Below are positions 33,380-46,000 of a stretch of DNA of 64,000 bases, one piece after another. Each line of letters starts with the position of its first letter. Position 1 is the first letter of the stretch. A model generated the notes under the pieces. It did not search any database. It was not told where the DNA came from and saw only the letters and a program-made list of their open reading frames with translations. Source of the stretch: Aptenodytes patagonicus (Eukaryota; Chordata; Aves; Sphenisciformes; Spheniscidae); NCBI RefSeq assembly GCF_965638725.1, contig NC_134974.1, forward strand, positions 2,564,143 through 2,628,142, in the 5' to 3' direction. The translations under genes and the position numbers were made by a program.

Positions 33380-33945
33380 GGCGAGATCACATATCCCCGG
33401 GCGTTATCGAGCCCTGCCAGCCCCATGCCGGCTCCACCCCAGCGACCCGGCATGGCGGGGGCACCCCTGAGCGATGGGGGGGCCCCTCGTGACCCGGTGG
33501 CTCCCTGTTACCTTTTGGGGTGCCCTGGCCAGGGGGGAATGGGGAGGCTGGGGGGGGGGGGAGAGGCCACAGGGAGAGGCTGAACCTTGTGCCCGGGGCC
33601 CTGCAGCCCCTCGGAGACCCCTGAATCCCCCTGACACCCCCACGGGGACATTTTATGCCCCTTCACTCTGAAATTGTCTGGGTGACTTGGCTCCCATGTG
33701 CCCCCCCAGCCCCCAAAATCACATTTGGGGGGGAGTGCATGGGGCTGCCGTCATCAGGGCTCCCGTGGCAGCGCTGCACTGGGAGCAGCAGCACTCGGAA
33801 CAAACTGCTTGTTTATTGTAGGGTCTCTTGGAAAACAAGGGGTCGTACGCACCCTGCATTTACTGTAGGGTCTCCTGGTGTTGCGGGCGCTGCGTGTTGA
33901 ATGGAAATGAGAGTCCGCACCCTTGTTGTACGCAGGCTACTCGGA
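33380..33945. other. spacer between TMOD4 promoter and VPS72 3' end
   Basis: No coding exon recognised. TGTAGGGTCTC(T/C)TGG occurs twice about 44 bp apart (33,816 and 33,860). A C/G-rich tract spans 33,540-33,570. Confidence 0.5.
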
Positions 33946-33951
33946 TTTATT
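33946..33951 (-). terminator. VPS72: AATAAA polyadenylation signal of VPS72
   Basis: A canonical minus-strand hexamer lies about 130 nt beyond the VPS72 stop, beside an A/T-rich stretch. A further TTTATT (plus strand) near 33,811 would be an alternative distal site. Confidence 0.6.
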
Positions 33952-34079
33952 TCTTTTTTTTTAATATAAAAAAAGGTAGGAAGGAGATAAATAGAGCAAC
34001 GAACCGTCGCCCACGGGAGTCGGCGCGAGGAGAGGCCTCGACCCGCAGCAGCCACAAGCCCCCCGTGGACCCTCGGCGC

Positions 34080-36240
34080 TCAGGTCGTGGGGACACTCTG
34101 CTTGATGATGATCTTCTGGCGGGTGGGGCGGACGTTGGGGTCGGGGCCGGGGGGAGCGGCAGCCCCCAGGGCGGCGGAGGCGGCGGCGCTGGGCAGCCCG
34201 TGCGCTGTGATGTATTTCTTGTAGGCTTCCCGGATGATTTTGAAGGCGCGTATGTTGGAGTAGGGGATGTCGGTGATGGGGTCGCGGTAAACGGCCGGTT
34301 TGTGGGTGACGGGGCAGATCTCCCGCACCGGCAGCCGCGGCGGTTTCGCTTTGGGGAAGAAGCGCTCGAAGGTTTCGTCGTCGCTGAAGGAGATGAAGGT
34401 GCGGGAACACTTCCCGGCAGAAGCCGGAGCCGGGGCTGGAGCTGCTTCAGCCTGCTGCGGGTCTTGGTCCAACCTGGAAGAGCCACAATCAGCACCCAGG
34501 AGACCCCTGGGGCGGGGGGAAACGCCAGGGGAGCTCCCATGGTGGGTAGAGCTGCCAAATCTGCTCGAGCCACCCCCCAGGACTGGAGCGCGTGGCCTGG
34601 GGGGCTCCAAGGTGCTGCCCAAAACCCGCTTCTCCCTCACCACGATGGAACAGAGCCTGGGGGGAGGGATCAGGAGCGGGAGCCGGGGTCCGGCTGGGTG
34701 CGGTGGGGGGGGAAAAACCCACTGGGGCCATGTCAAGGTGACCCCAACCTACCCCTCCACGTCCACGTTCTCCTCCTTGCCCGGCTCCGGGACAAGGGGC
34801 ATGGTGACGGACCAGTACCGGATAACTGGCCCCACGCACTTCCGCTTCTTCTGGACCTGCTTCTTCTTGTCGGCTTCCAGGCGCTCGTAGTTCTCTGGGA
34901 AAGCAGGGACAAACCGAGGGGGAGGCTCAGTGCCTCACCGACACCCTCACCCTCCATCCCTGCGCCATTTCGGGGGTCCCTGCGCCCCTTGGCGTGGCGC
35001 CCGGCTCACCCAGGGAGCGGAGGTTGATCTCCTCCGTGATCTTGGCCTCCTCCAGCAGCTCCTCCTGCGTCAGAGGCCGGTCGTAGTTGGGGCCGCCCTT
35101 CTTACGCTTGGACTGGACCTGCCGTTCCTGGATGCGCAGGAAGGTTTGGCGCGTGTGCTCCGTCGTCGACTGCCGCATGTGCTTCCGGCCTGCGGCGGGA
35201 GGACGGGGCTCACCGGCAGGCACCGGCTGGCCCGGCTCACTGGGAGCTCTCCCGGAGCGGGCCCGTTTGCAGCCCGTCCCATCCCGTGCACACTCACTGT
35301 CTCCCACGTCATCCTGGAGCTCCAAGGGGATGGATTTCACCTCTCGTGGCTTCTGGGAGCTGCCGCTGGGGACGTCCGTCTTCTTGGGGCGAAGGCTCTT
35401 GAGGGGCTCCTACGGGATTGGGGCAGAGGACGTGAGGAGGGAGAAAAACTCGCCACGGCTTTGGCCTCGTTTAAACCTCGGCTCTTCCTAACGGGGAGCC
35501 TGTCTCCTGCCCGCGGTGCTGGGAAGGGGACCCAGGAGCCCCCAGCCCGGTCCCTGGCCGCCCGCCCGCACCCGGTAGGCCTTGGTGACGACGCGGCGGC
35601 GGCGCTTGGGCTCGCTCTCGTCCTGGTCGCTGGCGGGTTCCTCGCCCTCGTCGATGTCGAAGTCCGAGTCCACCTCGTCGTCGCTGTCCGACTGGTCGCC
35701 CCTGTACTCGTCATCGCCCGACTCCTGCAGGGACAGAGGGGCTGCGTCACCCCCCCCAGGGCTCCCCACGCCGCAGCCCTGAGCCCCGGTGCTCCCACGG
35801 CGGGGGGGCGGCTTCTCTAATGGCCGGACACCCCCTGTCCCCGGCAGCGGCTTCCCACTGCTCCTCCCCCGGCCCCTCCCGCTGCCCCGCAGCCCCCTCC
35901 CCGGGGGACACCCCCTCTGCCCCCCCCCCCCCCGGGGCTCCCCATCTCCCCCCCGGGGACCCCCACCACCCGGGGCTCCCCCTCCACCCCTCCCCCGGGA
36001 CCCCCCCAGACCCCCGCCCCCGAGCCCCTCACAGCACCGGGACACCTTCGGTCCCGTTCGCCCCGGGGCCCCCGAGACCCCCCGTGCCCCCAGCTCCAGG
36101 GCGCCCCCCCGGCGTCCCCGCACCTCGGTGAAGCCGCCGTAGGTGGTCTGGTAGAACTCATCCTCCTCCTCGGCCTCCAGCAGCCCCGAGAGCCGGTTAC
36201 CGGCCGTGCGCCGCGGGGCGCGGCCCTCCGCCAGGCTCAT
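34080..36240 (-). CDS. VPS72: vacuolar protein sorting 72 homolog / YL1, complete, 6 exons
   Basis: Minus-strand exons 36240-36124, 35724-35572, 35409-35298, 35189-35010, 34894-34753 and 34473-34080 (stop TGA) join into 365 aa; human VPS72 is about 364. The N-terminus (AGNRLSGLLEAEEEDEFYQT) and the acidic DSDDEVDSDFDIDEGEE stretch form the known H2A.Z-H2B binding region. A basic patch (KRRRRVVTKAYR) and a Lys/Arg coiled segment (DKKKQVQKKRKC) follow. The C-terminal YL1-C domain is clear (PVREICPVTHKPAVYRDPIT, AFKIIREAYKKYITAHG). YL1 is a nuclear H2A.Z chaperone subunit of SRCAP and TIP60/p400 complexes. The tail is Ala/Pro-rich and ends KQSVPTT, a little longer than the human end. It is transcribed divergently from PIP5K1A. 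Confidence 0.95.
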
Positions 36241-37065
36241 CGCGCCGCCGCCGCGATCGGCGCTCCGCTGCGCGTCCTGCCCGGCCCGCCGCCGCGCCGC
36301 CAGGCAGGGGAGAGCGAGCGCCGAGCGGCCGATGGCGGCGGGCGCCCCCCTGCGGGCCGGAGGGGACACTGCAGGTTCCGATGGGCGATGGGGGCTCCGC
36401 TACGGGGTACCGCGGCGGGGGGGGGGGGGGGGGGACGACGACAAACCGGTCGTGCGTCACCGCGGGGCCCTCAGCCACGCGGGACGCCGCAGAGAGGCGG
36501 GGCCGGCCAGGCACCAGCGTGACGTCACGGGAGCGTGACGTCACGGGAGCACCCCCACCAATGCCTATCCGCCCGCCCCCGGGCCCTGCTTCCCTCGGTA
36601 CGGCCACGTCGCGCCCCTGGGGAGGGTATACGGAAAATGACGTCACCGTGTGACGTCACGGCAACCGTTGCCGTGACGTCCCGCGCGCCACGTGCCCCCC
36701 CGGCTTTGTTTTGGTCGCGCTTGGCCCGTCACGTGACCGCGGCGGGCTGCGCGGCCGCGGCCCTCAGCGCCCTCCGCCCATGCGCCCTGAGGGTTTCTCC
36801 CCCCCCGCCCCGCGTGGTCGCGTCCGCGGGGGCGAATCCAAGTGTGTGTGTGTGGGGGGGGGGGGGCAGACGCCCGGCCTGCGCGTGCGCTCTGCGGGCC
36901 GGCGCCGCGTGTTCCCCCCCCCCCCCCCCCGCCCCGCCCGCGGCCGGATGGTGCGGTCCGGAGCGGCGGGGCGGGGCTTAGCGAGGAGGGGCGGAGCCAA
37001 GCGGAGAGGGGCGCGGGCGCCGCGCGGGAGCCGGCGGCCGCCGCAGGAGGAGGGAGCGCTCCAAG
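36241..37065. promoter_or_regulatory. bidirectional VPS72/PIP5K1A CpG promoter with CRE and CLEAR motifs
   Basis: The 825 bp between the two divergent start codons is CpG-dense. It contains four perfect CRE octamers TGACGTCA (36520-36527, 36536-36543, 36638-36645, 36651-36658) and a fifth near match TGACGTCC (36674-36681). There is an E-box CACGTG at 36689-36694 and a perfect GTCACGTGAC palindrome at 36728-36737, the CLEAR-type TFEB/USF site. A 19-bp odd palindrome CACGGCAACCGTTGCCGTG spans about 36657-36675. Homopolymers G18 (36417-36434) and C17 (36914-36930) flank the cluster. Binding of CREB/ATF, TFE or USF proteins is inferred. Confidence 0.75.
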
Positions 37066-40000
37066 ATGGCGTCGGCGGGGCCCGAGTCGGGGGGCAGCAG
37101 CGGGAGCAGCGGCGGCCTGGCGGGTACGGGGCTGGGCCCGGCGCCGACGGAGGGCCGGGGAGTGCGGGGGGGGCGGGGCTCTGCGGGGGCCGGGGGGTGT
37201 GAGGCTGGGGGCTCTGCGGGGGCTCTGGGGTCGAGGGGGGGCACTGTGGGGCTGAGAGGAGGGCTCTGGGGGGTGCGTGTAGTGCTGAGGGGAGGCTGGG
37301 GGGGGGCCCTGTGGGGCTGAGGGGGGGCTCTGAGGGCTTGAGGGGCGTGGGGTGAGCGGGGCTGAGGAGGGCTCTTTGCGGGTGTAGGGGATATGGCGGG
37401 GGAGTAGGGCCGTGGGGTGCCTGGGGCTGGGTGTGTACAGGAAGGGACTCGGGGCCTGGGCCGGGCCCTGCGTGGGGCGAGGGGATGGGCAAAGCCGTGG
37501 GCCGAGGAGGGGCTCTCGGGGCGGGCCGGGGGGGGAGCGTGGGAGGTCGGTCGGTGCTCTGGGGCAGCGCTGTGGGGTGAAGCCGGGGGTGGGGGAGGCC
37601 TCGGGGCGTGGGGGCGGACGGATGGACAACGACGGCGAGGCTGAGCTCTCCGGAGGGCGTGTGGGAGTGAGCGCTGGAGGGTTATGGGCCTCGGCCCGAG
37701 TGGGATGGGCTTCACGGAGCCCAGCTGGCTCCGTGGGGTGGGCTGGGGTTGAGCTTTCGCTGGGGGAGGCGGGTGCAAGGCCGACCTTTTCCTGGGGAGG
37801 AGGCTGTGGGTGTGTGGCGAGGACCCTCCGGGCATGAATGGGGGCCCGGGGGGCTTGAAACCCCCCTACGAAAGGGTGGTTGGAGGGGGCAGAGGGCCTT
37901 GGGGAGGGGGGACTGGGTTACGCTAGAAGGGGCGCTGCGATGGGGTGGGGGGAGCGGAGGGGTTGGTGCCAGGGGAAACTTGACTCTCTGTTCCCTTGTA
38001 TTTCTAGGGCCTGAGCCATGAGTCAGGCCTCCTGCCTTGGGGGTGGCAGCGGGTCCCGGGTCCACGGACTCGGCTGCTGGGGCGCAGAGGGGTGGGGGGA
38101 GCTGAAATACCTTCCTTTAGGCAGGACCGTGTCGGGGAAGGGGGAGGATGGCATCTCCCCGGCCGAGGCACCCTCTTCTCTGCTGCATCTGGTGTTGGGC
38201 AAGGCGAAGGTAGTTCGTCAAAGCCATTTGGCACCTGTGGGAGGCAAGATACCGTGGGAACGTAAACATCTTCTGGTTAGATTTGCTTTGATGACTAGAA
38301 CCAGAGCCGGTAAGAGTCAAGGGAAAGGTCTTGAAGTCCTCTGACGGCTGAGAGTTTCTCTTGCTCCGCTGATTTTAAAATGCGAGCTGAACCAGAAATA
38401 TGCAGGGTTGGAACTGGGCATCGTCCTCATCGCCGCAGAGGGATGGTTACGAGGGGTGGAGACCTTGTCTGCGATAAAACAGGGCACTTTTGGTTCTTAA
38501 ACCTGTGACTCTGCCTCCTGCCAGCATTTCACAGGTCTGGCAGCGTTCTTGGGGGATTTGAGAGCCCTAATCCCCTTTCCACAGGCCCCAAAACAGCTTC
38601 TTCATGCTAGTTTGTGGCTAGAAACCAAAATTACTTTCTCAAAGCCTTGAAATTTGCATTTGGCAAGATCCAGCCACCCTTCCCGAGCTTCTCTGGTAGA
38701 GAGTGGCCAGACTTTTTGTTTATTATAATGCAGTATGCGGAAGCTTCCTGGTCAGTGTGACAGCACTTGTCACCCAACTCACAGCAAGGAAAGAAGAAAC
38801 CCACGGGAAGACCTGCGGCTGAACCTCGACTTCGTTTGGTGCTCTGGGAGTGTTGGTGTTTTGTACCTTAAGCCCCACTGCTTGCTACCCCGCTTCTCTT
38901 CTAGAAGTATTTAGGGCCAGATTGCTGTGCGCCACCGTAGGAGAGACTCATTTAATTATTGCTGCGGTGTTGATGAAGTATCGTCTAGTGGGGATGTCTG
39001 TATGTGCTCGATTTTCTGGCTTCTTAGCTGTGTCCTTTGGGCAGTTTTGAGGACAGACCTCCGATGTACCCGCTTTATCTTTGCTCACCGTGTGAACAGG
39101 CACGGGGGAAAGTCGTACCTGTCGGTCTGATAAAGCCAGTTTTGTGAGGACAAAGAGAGCACTTTTGGGTCTTTATTGGCTGCAGCAGCCACGGTGCCTC
39201 AGCACGGGGCTGAGCGGCCGGGGGCGAGACCCCTTTTTCTGTTGCTTTGAGACCTTGACCTTCTCCCATGCTTGCCTGTCTTCTGAGCTGAGAAGGAGGA
39301 GCCGGCTTCAGAAAGCTTGAAGGGTTTCGAGAGCATTACTTAAAGAGAAAATATGCAAGTACACAAGTAAATCTCTTCTCCCTTCCTGGTGGAATAATTG
39401 CCATTGTTTGTTTCTCCGGCTAGCGAGGTGTTGGCTAACGCGTGTTTCCCACAGGATTTGAATTCTGGTTGTGACAGAGCCTCCGCCGCATGACGTGTGC
39501 GATACATGACGTATGTTCACCTCAGCTGATCCCTGATGGCACAGGCTTTAAACCCTGGATTTCAGCCCCACCTCTGGGAGACTCGGGGCCTCTCCGTGTG
39601 GTTGCCCTCTGCCCCGGGCAGTGTTTGGGCTTTGGGTAGGACCTGGTTACTTTGCAGCTTCTGGAGAGGACAGGTAGAGCTGGAGATGATGAGAGCTGTG
39701 ACGTGAGGAGAGCGATCCCGAAATGGGTGCTGGAAGGGCTCAGCCGCCGCGCGTTGGGTGACGTGGCTGCGGAGAAGCTGCCTGCGCCGGGGGTCCCACC
39801 GTGGCTGTCCCCCTCCCGAGACGTCTGCAGTGCCTGTGTTTATCATCCTGCCAGGAGGAGGCATTCGCCTGCCTTGCCGAGTGCTCCTTCCCCGGTGTAA
39901 TAACGAGCCCGTGAGCAAACACCGGGTCAGAGCCGTAACTGGGGCTTTTGTTTTCGCCCTGGGCAGAGGGTGGGAGGGCAGCAGGATTGATTTTGGCCGG

Positions 40001-43000
40001 ACCGTGGCAATGCACGGCTTCAGCTTGAATGTCTGACGGCCGTAGCTGTGCCTTGCTTACCTTGCAACCCTTCCAGATGCCAGAGGAACAGCTCTGCGAA
40101 AGGCAGGGCACAAAAGGAGGCCGGTTGTTGTTTCGGACACGAGGTTTTGCTTTGCTCCATGGTAAACCTTAAACCACCTCAAGCCCTGCCACGGCTTTTT
40201 GGGGCAGGGTCGCCCCAGTGGCCCATGGTGCAGTTTGCCCCGGGGGGCTATTACTCTATTGCTAGCATCATCCAGCGTCGATAAAGAGGATGCAGATGAT
40301 TTTGAAACCCTTCCTGGGCCAGGCAGGCAGCAGTTCCCCCTCTCCCTGCCTCAATGTGTATTTAACTCTCTGGGGAAACACCCAAAGAGGTTTTCTCATT
40401 TTGCTGCTTTTGCTTTGAAGCAGCATCTGCCAAAAAATGCTAATGTGGGATTTCAGTTGTTTGGTCCTTTGTGCCTTGGGTGCCGCGTCTGCTTTATCGT
40501 TACGGGTCCGAGTGAGTTGAGAGTTCATTGTCGCCCTGGCTTCAGGCCCCTCCCTGGAGTCCACAGACAAAAGAATTGCTCTCAAAATGGCTCAGTCACT
40601 TCTGGGGACAGGGAAATCATCCTGACACATCTGAAGCGAGCGAGAGCAGGGTCCCGAACTGCTGAGCCCTTAATGTAGGTGTAAAACACCCAGAAAGACT
40701 CGCCGCCCTCCCCCGCCCAATTCCTGCGAGAGGGACAAAGCTTTCTTGATCCCACCTAGCCGAGACTGAGCGCGCAGGAGGGAAGATGAGTTTATTAAAT
40801 AGAAACATCTGAATGGCTCATCATCCTCAAGCTTAAAATAGGACTGTCAAATGACTAAGTCCCGTCTCCGTTATAAAAATCTCTCTTCTTCCCAACCATC
40901 AGCTGTGAAATCTCTGGGGGTGTCGCGGGTTGGTATCGTCAGCCGGGTCCTGTTGCCCAAACTCTCGCCATCCCTTTTGGTGCCGTGGGAGTCATGCTTG
41001 TGTGTGATGCCCACCCCGGCGTGGGGCAAAGCTCCTTTAAGATGGAGACAAAAGATTACCGTCGAAAGAACAAAGGTAGGAGCCAGCTCGTCTAAATAAA
41101 TGACAGATTTGTCTGTCGGAGGGAAGCTCATCTGGCAAAGCGGTAGCTAGAAAACAAGTGAGAATTGTGCGGTTTTGGGGGGGCACTGATGACCTGGAGT
41201 ACTATTTCCTGAATTGTAACTGAATTTCCCTTTGGAAAGTAAAAGCCGCTCCTCCCTCTCTCCGTCTCCGCCGTGTATCGTTGAAAGGGGCTGCTCGGTG
41301 TTTTTCTCTTCCCCGCCACCCCCATTAGCCCTGCAGGGTTGAAAAGCCTTTTTTTTTTGAGACGGAGGTGAATTAATGCCCCCTGCGCTGCTTCCCTCTG
41401 CTCACCCAGAGCTTCCTTCTCCAGGATCGGGGCTTCCTTTTCCCCCAAACGAGGCATTGTAGTTCTTCTTGCCCTTTCTTGATTACTATGTAATAGCGGT
41501 GATTAAATGTATTATCTCGCCGCATCCCCACGGACTCTGCCTTGTTTAAAAAGCAGAGCGCTCCCAGGGCAGGAACATACCTTATATCTGACCTAAATCT
41601 TACTCTTCTGGGAAGGGATTGTTTATCTTCCCCCAAATTAAGAAGGTGGTGCAGCAGGCAGGGTGCTAATTCTGGTTTCCCTGCCGCCAGCTCCCTCTGG
41701 GGTTGGTTTTGAGCAAGTCCCGTAATCGCTCAGCTGGCTGTTGACACGCTCCCTTCCCAGCGCTTGGTGATGTTTGCAGAGCAGGCTGGAAGAGGAATGC
41801 TTGGAGCTTTTATCGTTAGGATTCATATCCCCAAAGTAGCTCCTGATAGCCATAAAGCTGGACTTCAAATTCATCAACACTCTGGAAAACCCCGTGCCTT
41901 TGTGCTTCTTGAATAGGTGTTGCTGTCCGGGAGCGGGGATCGGCTTAAAATTTAAATCATCGAAGTGCTTTGGTGGAAAGCGGGAGTAATGCAGAGCTGT
42001 AAAATCGATGGTCTTCGGCCAACAGTAGGATTAATTTTCAAATGGCAGAACCTTGTGCGAAGCCGATGTGCCAGAAGATGCTGCTGTAGGGAAGGAGGGT
42101 CTCCATAGCTTTTCTGCAGGTTACAGGGGCAGGAGTTGCCATCAAATATTCCAGAAAGTGGTCTTATCCAAAATGCCTTCAGCAAAAATTAGTCTGCCCC
42201 CTCTTCTGCTGGGAAGCTTGAGATAGTTTTGCTGTGAACCATACGGAAAAGCAATAACAGGAATACTCGCCGGCCGGCGTCTCGCCCGGCTGTGTTAGCC
42301 CTTGCTCATACGTGCCTCATTTCCAGCCTCTTCCCTGAAGCTGAAGGTGGTTTTGCTGAACTTGCTCACCGATTTATTTTCTTTTAATTGTGATTTTTGC
42401 GGTCCGTGGTGCTCTCTGACTCCCAAGCAGCTCAATAACAAGGGCCAAAGAGTTCGCGTGCTCTACCTCGGAGCTGGCGTTTCTGGGGGAGCAGGAGGGC
42501 ACGGCTCTGGCCAAAGGGCTGGGCTCAGGAGAGGGGTGGTGGGGGAAGAAATACAGCCGGGAGTCAGGAGCAGGTGCTGGAAACTTCTTGCTCACTGTCC
42601 TTTTTGTCTTCAGAGTTTCCACCCTTTAGTCCTACCATCTGCCTACTGGTCCGTGGGCTGTCTCCATCCTCTGCTGCTGAAGACATCACGCATCTGAGTC
42701 TCATTTATTTGACTCAGAAGTTTTTTTTTATTTACTTCCAATGTTTTTCAGTGGAGAGAGTAACTCGTCGTCAGTCAAGATGTATTCGTGTTTCCGTGCA
42801 CATGTAGACGGGGTTTTGTTTGTTGGTGCTCTTGTGACCACTGATCTTTGGTCAAGGTCTGTTGTGCTGACGAGACACGAAGGAAAACGGGTTTCTTCCC
42901 AGCCCTGGTGAGTTGTGCTGGTTTTGGATTGAAGCTCCCAAACAATTAGTTGCCGTGAAGCACGTCTCTTCCTGGAATTGCTGGGATAAGCCCCAAACGG

Positions 43001-46000
43001 TGGATCCAGAGTTTCAGTGAGGTCAGCGCTCGTCTGCTGACATGAACAGACCCGTGCTCACCGACCTCCAAGTGATGGAGGTGGAAGCCCAAACCCCATC
43101 CTCTTTGGTACGTTCTCTTCTCACCTCTGGTGAGCACCTCGTCTGCTCACCTCTGCAGAAGGCAGAGGAATTGCTTGTTTTGGGGTTTTTCTTTCTTTTT
43201 ACTGATTTCTAGATGTCATGCCTGGCCTCAGCTCTCTTCTGGGTACTTAGAAAATGCTGGTAACCTTGTGCGTGGAAACCTGTTCTTAATTCTGCCCCGG
43301 CCTCTTGGATTAAAAAATTGCTTTATTTCTCCGTGGCTAGGTACGCTGACCTCCTCACAAAGCACTTGGCAGTTTGCTGGTGAAGAGAGATTGAGGAAGG
43401 GTTTACTGTTTCTGCAAAGCAGCGAGAAGTGTCTAGATAACGTTACAGAGATTGCGTCTCCTCTGTCTTTCCCTGGGCCTTTTCCCAACGCGTCACCCAC
43501 TTGCCGGCGTGGACACGTCAGCGGTATCCAGTGACTTTCAGGAGTGTCCCGTCCTGCGCCTCCATCCACAGGCTCGTAAAACAAGTGAAGGGGAGAGGGA
43601 GGAAGATGTGCTAATCCGGGGCAGTAAAATCAGTCATGCATACATCAGCTGCCGGCTGCTAAGGGTGGTGGGAAAGATAACCCCGAACAGGAATCTACAA
43701 CGTGCAAGAGCTCTTTATCTAGAAACTGAATTCGTGAGCTCTCTTATGGCAGCTTTGATGCCATTGGTTTAATGTCCTTAACATAATTTATCGGAACAAA
43801 TCTATTGATGCAGAGAATTTCAAAATTATTACTCACTGTTTGGCCTTCTGGCCAAGATCAAGTGTTTGTAAGTGTTTTATCTTCCTCTGGAGGGCCGCGT
43901 TCTGCGCTGGCAGGGGCGGGCTGCGTGATCTCATGGGTTTTCTTCCATCCCCAGCTGCTGTGATTAAGAGCGTTGGCTTTGACTCTTAGTTCAGGCCGGA
44001 CTTCTGCAGTTTTCCGTAAGAGCTTCCTGAGAGAAGCAAATGAAATGTTTAGGCTCTTATCTTCCAGAGCCGTGGAAGAGGTTTTTATTGTGTGCGACCA
44101 AGGTGCCTTGCTCAGAAGTGTTTTGCTTGTGAAGTTTGGACCTTTGTTTTCTTAACTAGTGGAAATAAGATTTCTTTTCGTGTTTCTTTAACTTTCTTGG
44201 GGAAAATATCTCCTGTTTCTTCAAGCAGCAGAAGTGTCAGTTCACTGCAACAACTCTATAACCTTTTTGTTTTTCCTCGTATAGATTTCAGCTTTTTGTG
44301 CTGCTCGGTGATGTCGTTTCGAAGAGGTAGATGTATTGCATATATGTGCTTAAAAAAAAAAAAAGCATGGTTTCTTCCTCCTCCAGTAACCAGCAGCAAA
44401 ATGCCATGTTACGTAACTGCCTTGGCTTTTGAGGATTGACAAAACTTGGTGGGTTTTTTCCCCTAAATAAGCTGCTACCGCTCTCAACAAAAGCTGCTGT
44501 TCTGTTGAAGCGTGTTGTGTAAGCGCTCTCCTGACATCTAAACAGCTCTCCGCATCGCTGTGTGCACCAGCAGGATTGTTCCAGCGGGGCTTTTCTGCTT
44601 TGGTTTCTGCCTGGTTTGCACTTTGAAGAAAAGAAATCTCGCTGCTATTCCCGTTTGCAGCCGTGGCCTTGGACTGGGGGGGACTGATCCCAACAGACTT
44701 TTTTTTGGGGGGGGATTTGCAGGCAGAGGAAAAAAATGTGTTGGGGGATTTCTGTGCGGACAGCGGCTTGGATGTGTCCACGGAGGCTCCAACATACTAC
44801 GCGTCCTCCGGGTAGTGTTTGGTGGGTCTAAGGCTTGGTCTCACGACTGACTTCTGTGTGTGCAGAAGTGCTCTTATCGATGGTGCCACCACCTGCAGGC
44901 AGAGTCCAGGTGAGGAAGGGGCATGTTCCCATTTCTGAGCGTTAAGAGGACCCGTTTGGGGAAGAGCCAGCTGCCGCTCTTGCCCTGGCCACTTGTTTGG
45001 CTGAGATAAAGCCCGCAGTCAGCAGCAGGACCGGGGAGGAAGGGCAGTGCATGCTGGTGTGGTGTGTGCTGGCGCTCGGCTTGCCCTGCTCAGACGCTGG
45101 AGAGTTGAGCTTGATGATGTGTTTGGGTGTGCTAATGTTTTAACTTTTTATTTTCATCTAAAACATGAGGCGTGGCTAAAATCTGTCTGAGCAGCTCTGT
45201 TTATAAAAATAGAGCAAAGTGAGCATTTGTCCTGGCTATACCAAATTAGCACACTCGTTTGCTAGACGAGTGAGGATCTGACCCGAGTGCCTTGTTACGT
45301 GCTCCTTCCAGTGAAATATTTGTCTGAACCGTTTGACCAGGTGCCATCGCCACAACTTTTTAGCTTTTTTTCCCCCCAGCATTTAGTTCACAGTCGGTAA
45401 GAGCATACTGTCTGTTGCTGGCTGAAAATAATCCCGGACAGCTAAGGCTGGCGGAAGGCAGACAGCTATTTATTTAGGTTGATTCAGGTTCCAGTAAACA
45501 GCTCTGAGGAATGCTCTGAAATCACCCGTAGGGATTGCTCCCAGAATCACGAAAGAAAGAAGAAAGGAAAGGTTTTGGGGCATCATGAATGCATTTTTGG
45601 GCATCATGAATGCATTTTTGGACAGGACTTTCTAACCCTGATCTGTTTCCTTTGGCCAGAATTAACCGTTTAGGTCTCTCCAGCCATTTTTTTCAGTTGT
45701 CAATATGGGTAGAAATTGTGACTGATAAATTCTTTCATTTTAGAGGTGTTTAAACAGATCTAGAAATAGCAGCTTTTTTGAAATTATTTCATTTTGTTAA
45801 GTTTATGCCATTGAATTTAACACCTTCACTTCTCCAAGCGGAGTGTGTGTGGGACAGACAAACTGCCTTTACATAGCAATGAGAAAGGGTGGAGGTAACC
45901 AAAACGTTTTCATATGGAAACCTCTGGGGTTTGTTCTCTGACCTCAGCCGGTAACGCTTTTGGTAATCAAGAGAGCTTGTTTTCGCAGGACACGCGATAG

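Noticed and set aside
33800-33880. Two TGTAGGGTCTC(T/C)TGG copies suggesting a small mobile element
   Set aside because: Too short and imperfect, with no terminal inverted repeats or target duplication seen.
35488-36369. Single 293-codon minus frame beginning in VPS72 exon 1
   Set aside because: It reads through intron 1 of VPS72 as a Gly-rich stretch. Splicing at 36124/35724 restores the conserved YL1 sequence.
36643-37835. Pro-rich minus frames of 242-328 codons over PIP5K1A exon 1
   Set aside because: CpG-island composition artefacts antisense to a well-supported first exon and promoter.
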